This document shows positions 56,846 to 64,000 of a DNA stretch of 64,000 bases, one piece after another. The notes below the pieces were generated by a model. That model was not told where the DNA came from. It did not search any database and worked only from the letters and a program-made list of their open reading frames with translations. How positions within the stretch are numbered: the first letter of the stretch is position 1; the number at the start of each line of letters is the position of its first letter. Source of the DNA: Salinimicrobium sp035607535 (GTDB lineage Bacteria; Bacteroidota; Bacteroidia; Flavobacteriales; Flavobacteriaceae); NCBI RefSeq assembly GCF_035607535.1, contig NZ_JAYDZX010000009.1, forward strand, positions 1 to 64,000. The letters run 5' to 3'. The position numbers were made by a program, and so were the translations under genes.

Positions 56846-58537
56846 TTAGAATATTCCTTCGAGTGCCAACATTCCGCCAACAGCCGATGCTACTGCAGAT
56901 ACCACTCCGGTTGCAACCAGCCACCATGCTGCGGTTGCCGCTGCTTTTCGGGATTCTTCGGCAGCAATTAAAGCTTTTTCTTTAGCTTCGGCCATCTTTT
57001 CGTTTACCTTTATCTGGATGTCATAGGCCTTATTCAGCACAGTATCCCGTGCACTAACGATCTTCTCGGCAATAGGTTCAGCTTCAGCCCGGGTGAGGGA
57101 AGTCCTGTTGGAGATCATGGTGATCATCTCCTGCTTGTTGTAATGTTCAAGCTTATACTTAAGATCTGGCCCTGCACCTGAATCCTGAAAAATAGCTGTA
57201 AAATCTGAATAGATCCTGTTAAGATCATTTGTTCCACTCTGGAACATCGATTTCACTTTTGCTTCCAGGTCCTGTTTCTTCTGCTGTGCATCGCCTTTTT
57301 TAGCTTCTGCTTTGTTCCCCTGATCATTAAAGAATGATTGTACCTTATTGAGCACCTTTTCGGCCTGAGAAATTCTTTGATCTGCTTCTCTTTCGTCCAT
57401 GTTCTGGGAAGCTAACAGTTGTACAAGTGTATTGCGATCAAATGCGCTGGCTTTAGCTTTGGCAATGTTCCTTGCTTCTTTTGGTTCGTTCAGGATCCTC
57501 TTAAGGTCCTCTTCCAGTTTTTCAGGTTGTAATTCGCCTTTGTTGGTGTTCCTTAAGGCATCCTTTATTTTAGCCTGGTATTTATTGATCTGCTCCCTGT
57601 CAGCCGGTGTAAGGTCCTCGATTCCGGCTTTAGCTTTTTCCTGGGAAGAGGCGTCACTCTTGGCAATATCCTTTATACTGTTCACGTGATCTTTAATGGC
57701 CTCTTTATCTTCTTTTGAAAGGGAGCTTTTGTCGGCTTCCTCAAGGATAAGTCGTTTAACCGAATTAGGATAATCAAAATCTGCTTTTTCCGTTACCTGT
57801 ATATCGGTAATCAAATCCTTGATTTGTTTCTTCAGGTCTTTTATGTCAATTCGCTGGGGCTTTAATTCTTTGACATAGTCATCTACTTTTTTATCGATAT
57901 CGTGAGTGGAGAACAGCTTCTCGAACTGTTTGCGCATTTCTTTTGCTTCCGTTTTGGCCTTCGTTTTGGCAACGTCTTTGGCAACGCTTGAATCTGATTT
58001 CGAAAACACAGAACCTGCAGATGATAAACTACTTTTAACTGTGGAAGCTAATCCTCCTACCAGAGACGTGATCATATTCACTTCCAAATAGGTGACTACC
58101 ATAAAAAATGCAGCCCAAATGACGAGTCCCAGGGTAGCGCCAATAAAGTTTGCTCCTATGAGACCAAGCTTCACGGCAAAAAGACTTGCGAAGAAAAGAG
58201 CTATGGACGTGGTCACAAGGGTCCAGACTCCAAGGCCGGTAGAGACTTTTTGGCCCACATTCATGCCGTCATCATCATCATCGTCATGCTTATGAACCTT
58301 TTGCCGGTCTTTGGTAGAATCGCTGTGACCTTTCTTCCTAATGTTTCCTACTGCCGTAATTCCCCCCGCGACAGAAAAAGCCGTCAATAACAACTGGAAT
58401 CCCAGGGCGAGTAAAACCCCGGCAACAACCGCAATAAAGAAATTGGTTTCTTCGAGGAGCACTGCAGCTCCTACTCCTTCCTGTGCAAATAGATTTAGTG
58501 GAAATAGAATTAATAGTAAAAAGATATACCTCTTCAT
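56846..58537 (-). CDS. Large membrane protein with repeated helical modules
   Basis: A 563-residue protein not recognised by name. Signal peptide or first helix at 1-19, further membrane helices at about 34-58, 103-125 and 132-155, and a C-terminal pair near 535-560. Between helices 1 and 2 is a His/Asp cluster (VHKHDDDDDDG) that may bind metal. Residues ~200-520 are charged helices with a recurring word pattern: a Lys/Asn-Thr-Leu or -Met block followed by an acidic [DE]xREAxxI-like step (ASQNMDEREADQRISQAEKVL; SNRTSLTRAEAEPIAEKIV), ending in ESRKAAATAAWWLV before the last helix. Similar plan to large bacterial membrane proteins with degenerate R-EEA-Iv repeats. Upstream of the four small lipoproteins on the same strand. 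Confidence 0.7.
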   Translation of the reverse strand: MKRYIFLLLILFPLNLFAQEGVGAAVLLEETNFFIAVVAGVLLALGFQLLLTAFSVAGGITAVGNIRKKGHSDSTKDRQKVHKHDDDDDDGMNVGQKVSTGLGVWTLVTTSIALFFASLFAVKLGLIGANFIGATLGLVIWAAFFMVVTYLEVNMITSLVGGLASTVKSSLSSAGSVFSKSDSSVAKDVAKTKAKTEAKEMRKQFEKLFSTHDIDKKVDDYVKELKPQRIDIKDLKKQIKDLITDIQVTEKADFDYPNSVKRLILEEADKSSLSKEDKEAIKDHVNSIKDIAKSDASSQEKAKAGIEDLTPADREQINKYQAKIKDALRNTNKGELQPEKLEEDLKRILNEPKEARNIAKAKASAFDRNTLVQLLASQNMDEREADQRISQAEKVLNKVQSFFNDQGNKAEAKKGDAQQKKQDLEAKVKSMFQSGTNDLNRIYSDFTAIFQDSGAGPDLKYKLEHYNKQEMITMISNRTSLTRAEAEPIAEKIVSARDTVLNKAYDIQIKVNEKMAEAKEKALIAAEESRKAAATAAWWLVATGVVSAVASAVGGMLALEGIF

Positions 58538-58671
58538 AGCTGATATTTAATTGGTTATACTCCAATTTAAGGCTTTGAATGCAGTACCTTCTTTAAAAAA
58601 ATCTTAAATCCCTTTTATTTTAAGGAGAACTTAATGTTTGAGAGGGGCAGTGGATTGGAAACAAAAAAAAA

Positions 58672-59067
58672 TTAAGATTTCAACAAAGGCAGAAGCTTGA
58701 AGTAGACCTCCTCACAAGCTTGTTTGGAAAGAGGTTTTTCCCTGTAGTCGATTACCCGGGCATAACCTTTGGCAGTATTGCGGTCACTTTCATTAATGGA
58801 AGAGGTAACCATCACTACGAAGATACTTTCTTTATAAGGCAAATCTTCTATCTGGTCCAGGAAATCCCAGCCGTTGTAGTTAGGCATGTTAATGTCGAGG
58901 AATATGAGGAGGTTATTGTCTGAAGTCCTGTGATTGAGATAGTGCAGTGCATCCTCTGCCTTGAGAAAATCCCTGACGCTGGAAGGCAGCTTGCTCTTTT
59001 TTATGAGCACCTTGTGCAGGAACAATACTACTGCATCGTCATCAATAACAATAACATCTACGTTCAT
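58672..59067 (-). CDS. Single-domain response regulator
   Basis: A 131-residue receiver domain without an output domain. Acidic pocket DDDAVV near the start, phospho-acceptor Asp in FLDINMPNYNGWDFL (about residue 59), Thr/Ser in VMVTSS and Lys in YREKPLS. Works as a phospho-relay or protein-binding switch; no histidine kinase is nearby. Confidence 0.92.
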   Translation of the reverse strand: MNVDVIVIDDDAVVLFLHKVLIKKSKLPSSVRDFLKAEDALHYLNHRTSDNNLLIFLDINMPNYNGWDFLDQIEDLPYKESIFVVMVTSSINESDRNTAKGYARVIDYREKPLSKQACEEVYFKLLPLLKS

Positions 59068-59166
59068 ATAAGCAGGTGAAGCAATTGGCGGGGGCTACCT
59101 AAATTGCGGTTGATTAATTAACCTTTTGTGTGAGATCAAAGATAGGAAAATAATTTTCTCGGGTTG

Positions 59167-59670
59167 CTAAAACTGGAACAGCAGGCTCCTGAATTCCCAT
59201 ACCTTATAAAGAAAGAGCAGGAAGAAAATAGCAGTAACTACAAATTCCATAAAAGTAGAGGCCAGCAAACCTATAAAGGATCCCGAAGCCGCCTTGAGTG
59301 CAGATCTTGAATCGGCCTTATTGAGGATCTCGCCCAGATAAGCTCCCACAAACGGTGCAATAAGAATTGCGAAAGGAATAGGAATGAAGATCCCTGCAAA
59401 CAATCCTATTGTCGCTCCAAACATTCCCTGTTTGCTTCCTCCCAGGTATTTTGTTCCCAGTGCCGGTATGGCGTATTGCAGAGCAAAAATAATAATGGTG
59501 ACAAGTAAGGTGACACCAAGATAGGTGTAGTTCATAGGTACTACAGAGGTGAGATGGAGAAGGAGAAGGCCTGCCCAACTAACAGGGATGCCGGGGAGCA
59601 TAGGCAGAAAGCTGCCAAGGATACCCACCAGCATTAAAATTGCTGCCAGGCAAAGGAGAACTATGTCCAT
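59167..59670 (-). CDS. DUF456 membrane protein
   Basis: A 167-residue inner-membrane protein of about five helices. The opening LVGILGSFLPMLPGIPVSWAGLLLLHL (key part GSFLPMLPGIPVSW) and the Gly-rich ATIGLFAGIFIPIP / GAYLGEIL pattern are typical of DUF456, whose glycine-zipper helices have no known function. Confidence 0.9.
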   Translation of the reverse strand: MDIVLLCLAAILMLVGILGSFLPMLPGIPVSWAGLLLLHLTSVVPMNYTYLGVTLLVTIIIFALQYAIPALGTKYLGGSKQGMFGATIGLFAGIFIPIPFAILIAPFVGAYLGEILNKADSRSALKAASGSFIGLLASTFMEFVVTAIFFLLFLYKVWEFRSLLFQF

Positions 59671-59717
59671 AGAAATTCTTTTTTAGCTAAGATATACAAA
59701 GCCGGGAAAATAAAATT

Positions 59718-59751
59718 AACTAAATAATTAGTTTAAACTAAAATATTAGTT
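59718..59751 (+). promoter_or_regulatory. Tandem BlaI-type operators
   Basis: Two copies of AACTAA-N4-TTAGTT at 59718-59733 and 59736-59751, two bases apart (18 bp centre to centre), about 30 bases before the blaI-like ATG. The overlap TTAGTTTAAACTAA is itself a perfect palindrome. This is what autoregulation by a dimeric winged-helix repressor would need. Confidence 0.75.
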
Positions 59752-59779
59752 TAACTTAGCCCTATCAAGTCGAACTTTT

Positions 59780-60142
59780 ATGAAACAATTGACCAAAGCC
59801 GAAGAAGAGATCATGCAGATCCTCTGGAATCTCAGAGAAGCCAACGTGGCTTCGATCATAGAGGAAATGCCCGAGCCTAAACCCGCGTATAATACAGTTT
59901 CTACTATAGTGCGTATCCTGGAAAACAAAATGTTCGTAGATCATAAAAAGGTAGGGAAAGGCTATATTTATTTTCCGGTTGTGGAGAAAGAGACCTATAC
60001 TAACCAGAGTATGAATAAGTTGATCGACGGATATTTCAACGGTTCCTTCAAAAGTATGGTGTCCTTTTTTATGAAGAAGAACAAAATGGATACTGCCGAT
60101 CTGGAGGCGATCCTGAAGGAGATCAACAAAAAAGAAGACTAA
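59780..60142 (+). CDS. BlaI/MecI/CopY family repressor
   Basis: A 120-residue winged-helix repressor: LTKAEEEIMQILWNL, the recognition helix region PAYNTVSTIVRILENK, and a C-terminal dimerisation helix (TADLEAILKEI). Such repressors are cleaved or inactivated via the paired M56 peptidase. Its stop overlaps the M56 start (TAATG). Likely binds the tandem operators upstream. Confidence 0.93.
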   Translation: MKQLTKAEEEIMQILWNLREANVASIIEEMPEPKPAYNTVSTIVRILENKMFVDHKKVGKGYIYFPVVEKETYTNQSMNKLIDGYFNGSFKSMVSFFMKKNKMDTADLEAILKEINKKED

Positions 60143-61581
60143 TGCTACAGTACATTTTACAGACCATAGCTTTTCAGCTCCTTTTCCTTTTGGTGTATGA
60201 GCTGTTCCTGAAAAAAGAAACTTTTTTCACCTATAATCGCGCCTACCTGTTACTTACCCCGGTACTTGCTTTGCTGCTTCCCTTGCTGAAGATCCCGGCA
60301 TTACAGGCTGCTATACCTGCGGAAACTTTTGTGATGCTGCCCGAAGTGATCATAGGTGGTAATTCCGCTGAAATTGCTTCCCGGGATCTGGCTGCCACAC
60401 CTTCTCAAGTGACACCGGTCATTAACTGGTGGCTGCTTATCTATGGCGGCGGATTCCTCTTTAGCCTGGGATTCTTCTTTAACAAGTTCAGGATCCTGAG
60501 GCAGCTGTTTGCTCATAAACCTGTGATGACGACAGCCGAAATGAAGATCGTGGAGGTTCCAAATTCAAGGCTGGCCTGTACTTTTTACAATACCATTTTT
60601 CTGGGTGCTCAACTTTCAGAGAAGGAAAGAGAGCAGATCCTTTCTCATGAGTTGGTGCATCTAAAGCAAAGACACACGCTTGATCTGTTGTTCTTTGAAG
60701 TGTTAAGAATCGTTTTCTGGTTCAATCCGCTTATTTATATCTACCAGTCCAGGATCACTGCTTTGCACGAATACCTCGCCGATGCAGGGGTAGTCAAAAA
60801 TGTCAAAAAACAGGAGTATTTCCAGCAGCTGCTCAATTCAGCTTTTAATACTGAAGATATTTCTTTCATCAATCAATTTTTCAATCATTCAATCATCAAA
60901 AAACGAATAGTTATGTTGCAAAAAACTAAATCAAAATCGACCTCAAAATTTAAATTTTTGATCCTTCTGCCGCTTATGCTGGCGATGCTAACCTATGTTT
61001 CCTGTTCGGAAGATCCGGCAACAAGTCAGGAAGAGAAGGAGCTTACAGCACAGGAGAAAATAGAGAAAATTGAGGCCATTTTTGGGGATGGAACAAACCT
61101 CACCTCAGAAGAAAGGGAAGAAATCAAAGCCATTCTAAAGACTGTTAGTCCTCAGGACCTGGAAAAGTATTCTAAGAGAGGGGAAAATGTGCAGGTTCAA
61201 AAAACTTCTTCGAGCATGGGAGATGTACCCTTTGCAGTTATAGAAGAAGTGCCGGTGTTTCCTGGTTGTGAAGGCCTTGGTTCAAACGAGGAAAGAAAAA
61301 ATTGTATGTCAGAAAAGGTGTCTGAGTTCGTACAAAGCAACTTCAATACCTCATTGGGGAAAGAATTGGGTCTTAAGGGAATCAATAGAGTTTACGTTCA
61401 GTTTAAGATTCAAAAAGATGGAAATGTCGAATTATTAGGGGCAAGAGCGGCACATCCCGCACTACAGGAGGAGGCCGAAAGAGTTGTCAATCTACTACCT
61501 CAAATGACCCCGGGAAAACAAAAAGGACAGGAAGTAGGAGTTTTGTATACTTTACCCATAACTTTCAACGCAGGTGAATAG
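60142..61581 (+). CDS. M56 (BlaR1-like) peptidase with TonB-like C-terminus
   Basis: A 479-residue membrane metalloprotease. Helices at about 5-22, 35-53, 95-113 and 270-288; the zinc motif HELVHLKQRH (~residue 170) and the downstream Glu in ALHEYLADAG are intact. After the last helix, instead of a penicillin sensor, there is a charged linker and a TonB C-terminal-like domain (VFPGCEG, then VYVQFKIQKDGNVEL). It probably senses an unknown signal and relieves BlaI-type repression. The next gene starts with GTG inside its last codons. Confidence 0.9.
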   Translation: MLQYILQTIAFQLLFLLVYELFLKKETFFTYNRAYLLLTPVLALLLPLLKIPALQAAIPAETFVMLPEVIIGGNSAEIASRDLAATPSQVTPVINWWLLIYGGGFLFSLGFFFNKFRILRQLFAHKPVMTTAEMKIVEVPNSRLACTFYNTIFLGAQLSEKEREQILSHELVHLKQRHTLDLLFFEVLRIVFWFNPLIYIYQSRITALHEYLADAGVVKNVKKQEYFQQLLNSAFNTEDISFINQFFNHSIIKKRIVMLQKTKSKSTSKFKFLILLPLMLAMLTYVSCSEDPATSQEEKELTAQEKIEKIEAIFGDGTNLTSEEREEIKAILKTVSPQDLEKYSKRGENVQVQKTSSSMGDVPFAVIEEVPVFPGCEGLGSNEERKNCMSEKVSEFVQSNFNTSLGKELGLKGINRVYVQFKIQKDGNVELLGARAAHPALQEEAERVVNLLPQMTPGKQKGQEVGVLYTLPITFNAGE

Positions 61582-62734
61582 GTTTCTTTTTATTTTTTTA
61601 TTATTCATAGCCACGAAAGCCGAAGCTCAAACTTCGGCTTTAAGTATTGCCGATAGTCTTTATGCAGTCGGAAATTACTCTGAAGCAATAAAAGAGCTGG
61701 AAAATACAGCTGTTCGATCGGAAACAGTGCTGCTAAAGCTGGCGCAGGCACAAAAAGCAAACGGAAATATCTCTGCAGCTTTGAAAAACTATAAAGCCCT
61801 TATGGAATCAAATCCCGAGAGGACTTTAACTGCTGTAGAATATGCAAAATTGCTTTCCTCCACCGGAAACCTTCAGGAGGCCGATAGCATTTTTACATCT
61901 CTTGTGAAGAAACATCCCATGAATGCAGGCTTTCACTATCAGCTGGGCTTGATCCGCGAAAAGCGGAAAGATTCCACTGCAATGAATCATTACAACATCA
62001 CAATCCTGTTGCAAAAAACTCATCAACAGGCGCTAATAAAGGTCGCAACCCGTGCTCTCGCCGGGGGCAAATTACTTAGGGCAGAGCGGCTGAGCAAACA
62101 GGGTCTTGAAACGAATCCCAATGGAATTGCGCTCCTGTCGATCCTGGCGCAGTCCTACTACTATCAAAAAGAATACGAACAGGCCATTGAGCAATTTGAG
62201 AAGTTAATAGCCCTTGGTGCCGGCAGCGAGTTCGTCCACATCAAAACAGGCACTGCATATTTTCAATTGAAAAATTATGAAGAAGCGATAGCTCATTTCA
62301 ATTCGGCGCTCGACTATGAAGATAAGAATCCTGAAACCCATTATAGCCTCGGGAAATTGTATGCTCTACAAGGGGAATACAAAAATTCTGAAGGGCATTT
62401 ACTGCAGGCTCTGCTCTTAAAAGATGTGCTTGTGGATGAGGAACTCACCAGCATCGGGCTCACCTATAAGCTTCAGGAAAAGCCAAAAAAAGCACTGGCA
62501 TACTTCAACAGGGCTATTGAAGAAAACGCCGATAATGAACGGGCGATGTACGAACGGGCTATTGCTGCCGATTCTTACTATGAGGATCTTCAAACCAGGC
62601 TTAAATATTACCAGGAATATCTTAGAAGATTTGAAGAATATGGCAACCCCGATCTTGTGCTGTTGGCCAAACGCAGGGCCAGGGATATCAGGGAAGAAAT
62701 TCACATGAATTCCACAGCTTCAGGAACGAAGTAG
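61574..62734 (+). CDS. Tetratricopeptide repeat protein
   Basis: A 386-residue exported protein (signal about 1-18, ending TKAEA). GTG start at 61574 overlaps the M56 stop by eight bases. Nine to ten TPR motifs follow (YSEAIKELENTA, NISAALKNYKALMESNP, YEQAIEQFEKLIALG, YEEAIAHFNSALDYE), likely a periplasmic protein-binding scaffold for the M56 system. Confidence 0.92.
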   Translation: MNRFLFIFLLFIATKAEAQTSALSIADSLYAVGNYSEAIKELENTAVRSETVLLKLAQAQKANGNISAALKNYKALMESNPERTLTAVEYAKLLSSTGNLQEADSIFTSLVKKHPMNAGFHYQLGLIREKRKDSTAMNHYNITILLQKTHQQALIKVATRALAGGKLLRAERLSKQGLETNPNGIALLSILAQSYYYQKEYEQAIEQFEKLIALGAGSEFVHIKTGTAYFQLKNYEEAIAHFNSALDYEDKNPETHYSLGKLYALQGEYKNSEGHLLQALLLKDVLVDEELTSIGLTYKLQEKPKKALAYFNRAIEENADNERAMYERAIAADSYYEDLQTRLKYYQEYLRRFEEYGNPDLVLLAKRRARDIREEIHMNSTASGTK

Positions 62735-62787
62735 AATTTTTTCGGCAGACTCCTTAAATTCACTATTTTTGAGAAGTTTCTGTCCTA

Positions 62788-63267
62788 ATGAAGAAAATTG
62801 TACTCTTTGTCTTTATTTCTTTTTTTCTTTCCTCCTGCGAAGAATTAACTACCCGCAAAATTTCTTCGGAAGAGATCCTTATTGAAGAAACCCGGGATTT
62901 TAACTGGCACGAAGTCGACAATTATCCGGCCTTTGCCGAATGCCGAAACATAACGCGAGTTGAAGCCGCTAAAGCCTGTTTTGGGAACAAGGTTTCTCAA
63001 TATTTTTATTCCCGGCTCGAAGCAAAACAACCTGTGGTGACCGAAGCTTTGGACGATACTTTATATCTCTATCTCAAAATTTCGGAAAAAGGGACTCCGG
63101 CCATTGATTCCATGGAAATTGATTCCCTGGTGCTGGATCAATTGCCTGAGATAAGAACCTGGCTTTCCCAAAGCGTGGATTCCCTCCCAAAGATCTATCC
63201 CGCAACAAAAAGAGGAATACCGGTGAAAACCACTTTCAGGATGCCGGTAGTGATCAAAGCGGAATAA
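62788..63267 (+). CDS. Lipoprotein with the same TonB-like domain as the M56 protein
   Basis: A 159-residue lipoprotein, signal ending LSSC. The body shares a pattern with the M56 C-terminus: PxF-x2-Cys-x11-Cys-x3-KVS-x-[FY] (AFAECRN and CFGNKVSQYF here), then LYLYLKISEKG corresponding to VYVQFKIQKDG. It thus looks like a diverged TonB C-terminal domain. Fourth gene of the BlaI operon, 53 bases after the TPR gene. Confidence 0.75.
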   Translation: MKKIVLFVFISFFLSSCEELTTRKISSEEILIEETRDFNWHEVDNYPAFAECRNITRVEAAKACFGNKVSQYFYSRLEAKQPVVTEALDDTLYLYLKISEKGTPAIDSMEIDSLVLDQLPEIRTWLSQSVDSLPKIYPATKRGIPVKTTFRMPVVIKAE

Positions 63268-63280
63268 ATGGAAATTAGAT

Positions 63281-63318
63281 TTTAGAAGTACGAAGTTAGA
63301 AGTGCGAAATTCAGAAGA
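63281..63318. repeat. Short-period repeat downstream of lipoprotein gene
   Basis: TTAGAAGTACGAAG and TTAGAAGTGCGAAATTCAGAAG: two and a half imperfect units just after a stop codon. Confidence 0.55.
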
Positions 63319-63406
63319 AGACAAAATCTTTATGACCACTTTCTGAGAAATTCTGCAGAATCAGCAGAAGAACATGAAAATTTCCGATAGAACTATCTTT
63401 CTAATT

Positions 63407-63478
63407 ACAGTCTACAGTCTCCCAACTACCGTCTCCGAACTATCGACACCAGTCTACAGTCTACCGTCTAAAGACTAT
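63407..63478. repeat. Short-period degenerate repeat at a gene 3' end
   Basis: Units such as CAGTCTACAGTCT, CTACCGTCTCC, CAGTCTACAGTCTACCGTCTA recur with a 7-14 base rhythm. The array supplies the stop codon (CTA at 63468-63470, read TAG on the minus strand) of the adjacent gene and shares words with 11050-11085. Confidence 0.65.
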
Positions 63479-64000
63479 ACTTATATCCCACTGTGAAATC
63501 TATAGGAAAGTTCCCGTTGGTGTCCAGAACGATGGCAAAAATGTCGTTATAACCAAGGGTGATAAAGCTATTTGGAGTAATGGGAATGTCACTGCCTATC
63601 CCAAAGCTAAAGGGCGCAGTAAAAGTAAAGCCATTATCCTCTCTTATGGCCACGACCTCCCCAACGTCATTGGTCACTGCAATGGACTCTTCAGAATAGT
63701 AAAAGCTTGCCAGTCGCACATCAACATGCAGGTCAAAATGCTTTAGATAAAGGGCTTTGAACCTGTAATTAAGAGACAGCTGGGTAGCGGTATAATCGTA
63801 ATCACTTTGCCTGAAGCTATGTCGCAGCTGCAAAAAAGCCGAATGCCTGGGAGCTAGATTTGGATCGTAAAATTCATATTCCAGTCCGGCAACGGGAGCA
63901 AGGGCATTTTCAGGATTATCTGTGTAGATATTATTACTCAGGCCCGTGAAGAGGCCTATGCGCTGCTTTATATTGTCTGTAGCTTCATTAAAAACATAAT
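63468..64000 (-). CDS. Outer-membrane beta-barrel protein, truncated by window edge
   Basis: Partial: the frame stays open to position 64000, so the N-terminus lies outside the window; a TTG at 63833 is an internal codon, not the start. At least 177 residues are visible. Alternating strands (AGLEYEFYDPNLAPRH, ATQLSLNYRFKALYL, FDLHVDVRLASFYYS, PFSFGIGSDIPI) suggest a beta-barrel, ending GYKYSL. The stop codon sits within a short-period repeat, so the C-terminal residues may have been changed by the repeat. Confidence 0.65.
   Translation of the reverse strand, partial: YVFNEATDNIKQRIGLFTGLSNNIYTDNPENALAPVAGLEYEFYDPNLAPRHSAFLQLRHSFRQSDYDYTATQLSLNYRFKALYLKHFDLHVDVRLASFYYSEESIAVTNDVGEVVAIREDNGFTFTAPFSFGIGSDIPITPNSFITLGYNDIFAIVLDTNGNFPIDFTVGYKYSL

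Noticed and set aside
63468..63833. A complete 121-residue protein starting at 63833
   Set aside because: The presumed start is an internal TTG; the frame stays open to the window edge with barrel-like sequence, so the gene is truncated.
1..64000. CRISPR array, prophage or insertion sequence with transposase
   Set aside because: No regularly spaced identical repeats, no phage structural genes and no transposase frame were seen; the S24 regulator stands alone.

Overview
The window looks like a chromosome segment of a member of the Bacteroidota, most likely a marine or soil Flavobacteriaceae of the Gramella/Salegentibacter type (inference from gene content, not from a database search). Evidence: promoters of the TTTG-N19-TAnnTTTG form (upstream of rplM and of the tRNA), few visible Shine-Dalgarno sites, a fused ccoN-ccoO gene, and typical families (DUF3857, DUF5916, DUF2723, DUF4382, DUF456, tricorn-type S41 peptidase, lipoproteins with acidic residues after the Cys). 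I see no phage, insertion sequence with a transposase, rRNA or CRISPR array.

Layout. 0.4-4.2 kb: two coupled exported DUF3857/transglutaminase-like proteins, the second without its catalytic residues. 4.3-7.2 kb: the rplM-rpsI-rpsB-tsf translation operon (minus strand) with a clear promoter and a structured RNA before rpsB. 7.5-11 kb: DUF5916 outer-membrane protein and a lipocalin-like lipoprotein. 11-16.5 kb: polA, with a damaged proofreading site, then a sugar transporter with a glycosylasparaginase. 16.8-25.9 kb: metallophosphoesterase, Cys-less thioredoxin-like protein, tricorn-type protease, polysaccharide deacetylase, DUF2723 membrane protein. 26.1 kb: tRNA-Gln. 26.4-31.7 kb: two unknown proteins, a radical SAM/DUF4130 pair linked to DNA repair, and a DUF4382 lipoprotein. 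32-52.4 kb: an oxygen/nitrogen-oxide respiration island: hemN, truncated haemoglobin, a Crp/Fnr regulator, thioredoxin, CoA-transferase, two YceI-like proteins and a porin, the cbb3 oxidase genes (ccoS-NO-Q-P-G-H and a SafE-type gene), copper nitrite reductase nirK with SUMF1 and SCO partners, and ccoI. 52.5-64 kb: YihY/BrkB protein, CPA antiporter, S24-type repressor, four tiny acidic lipoproteins, a large repeat-rich membrane protein, a response regulator, DUF456 protein, a BlaI/M56/TPR/lipoprotein operon, and a truncated outer-membrane protein at the right edge.

The strongest find is a local regulon. Six promoters in the 32-52.5 kb island (hemN, truncated haemoglobin operon, YceI-porin operon, ccoS operon, nirK operon, ccoI) each carry a palindrome close to TATGAT-N4-RTCATA whose centre lies exactly 33 bp upstream of the centre of a TAnnTTTG-like -7 box. 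A Crp/Fnr protein without any cysteine is encoded in the same island and is the natural candidate regulator. Other notable points: an intrinsic terminator that ends 16 bp before a start codon, a dispersed 25-bp palindrome present in about ten copies, nirK sitting between ccoI and ccoS, short-period repeats at gene 3' ends, and the array of small lipoproteins.
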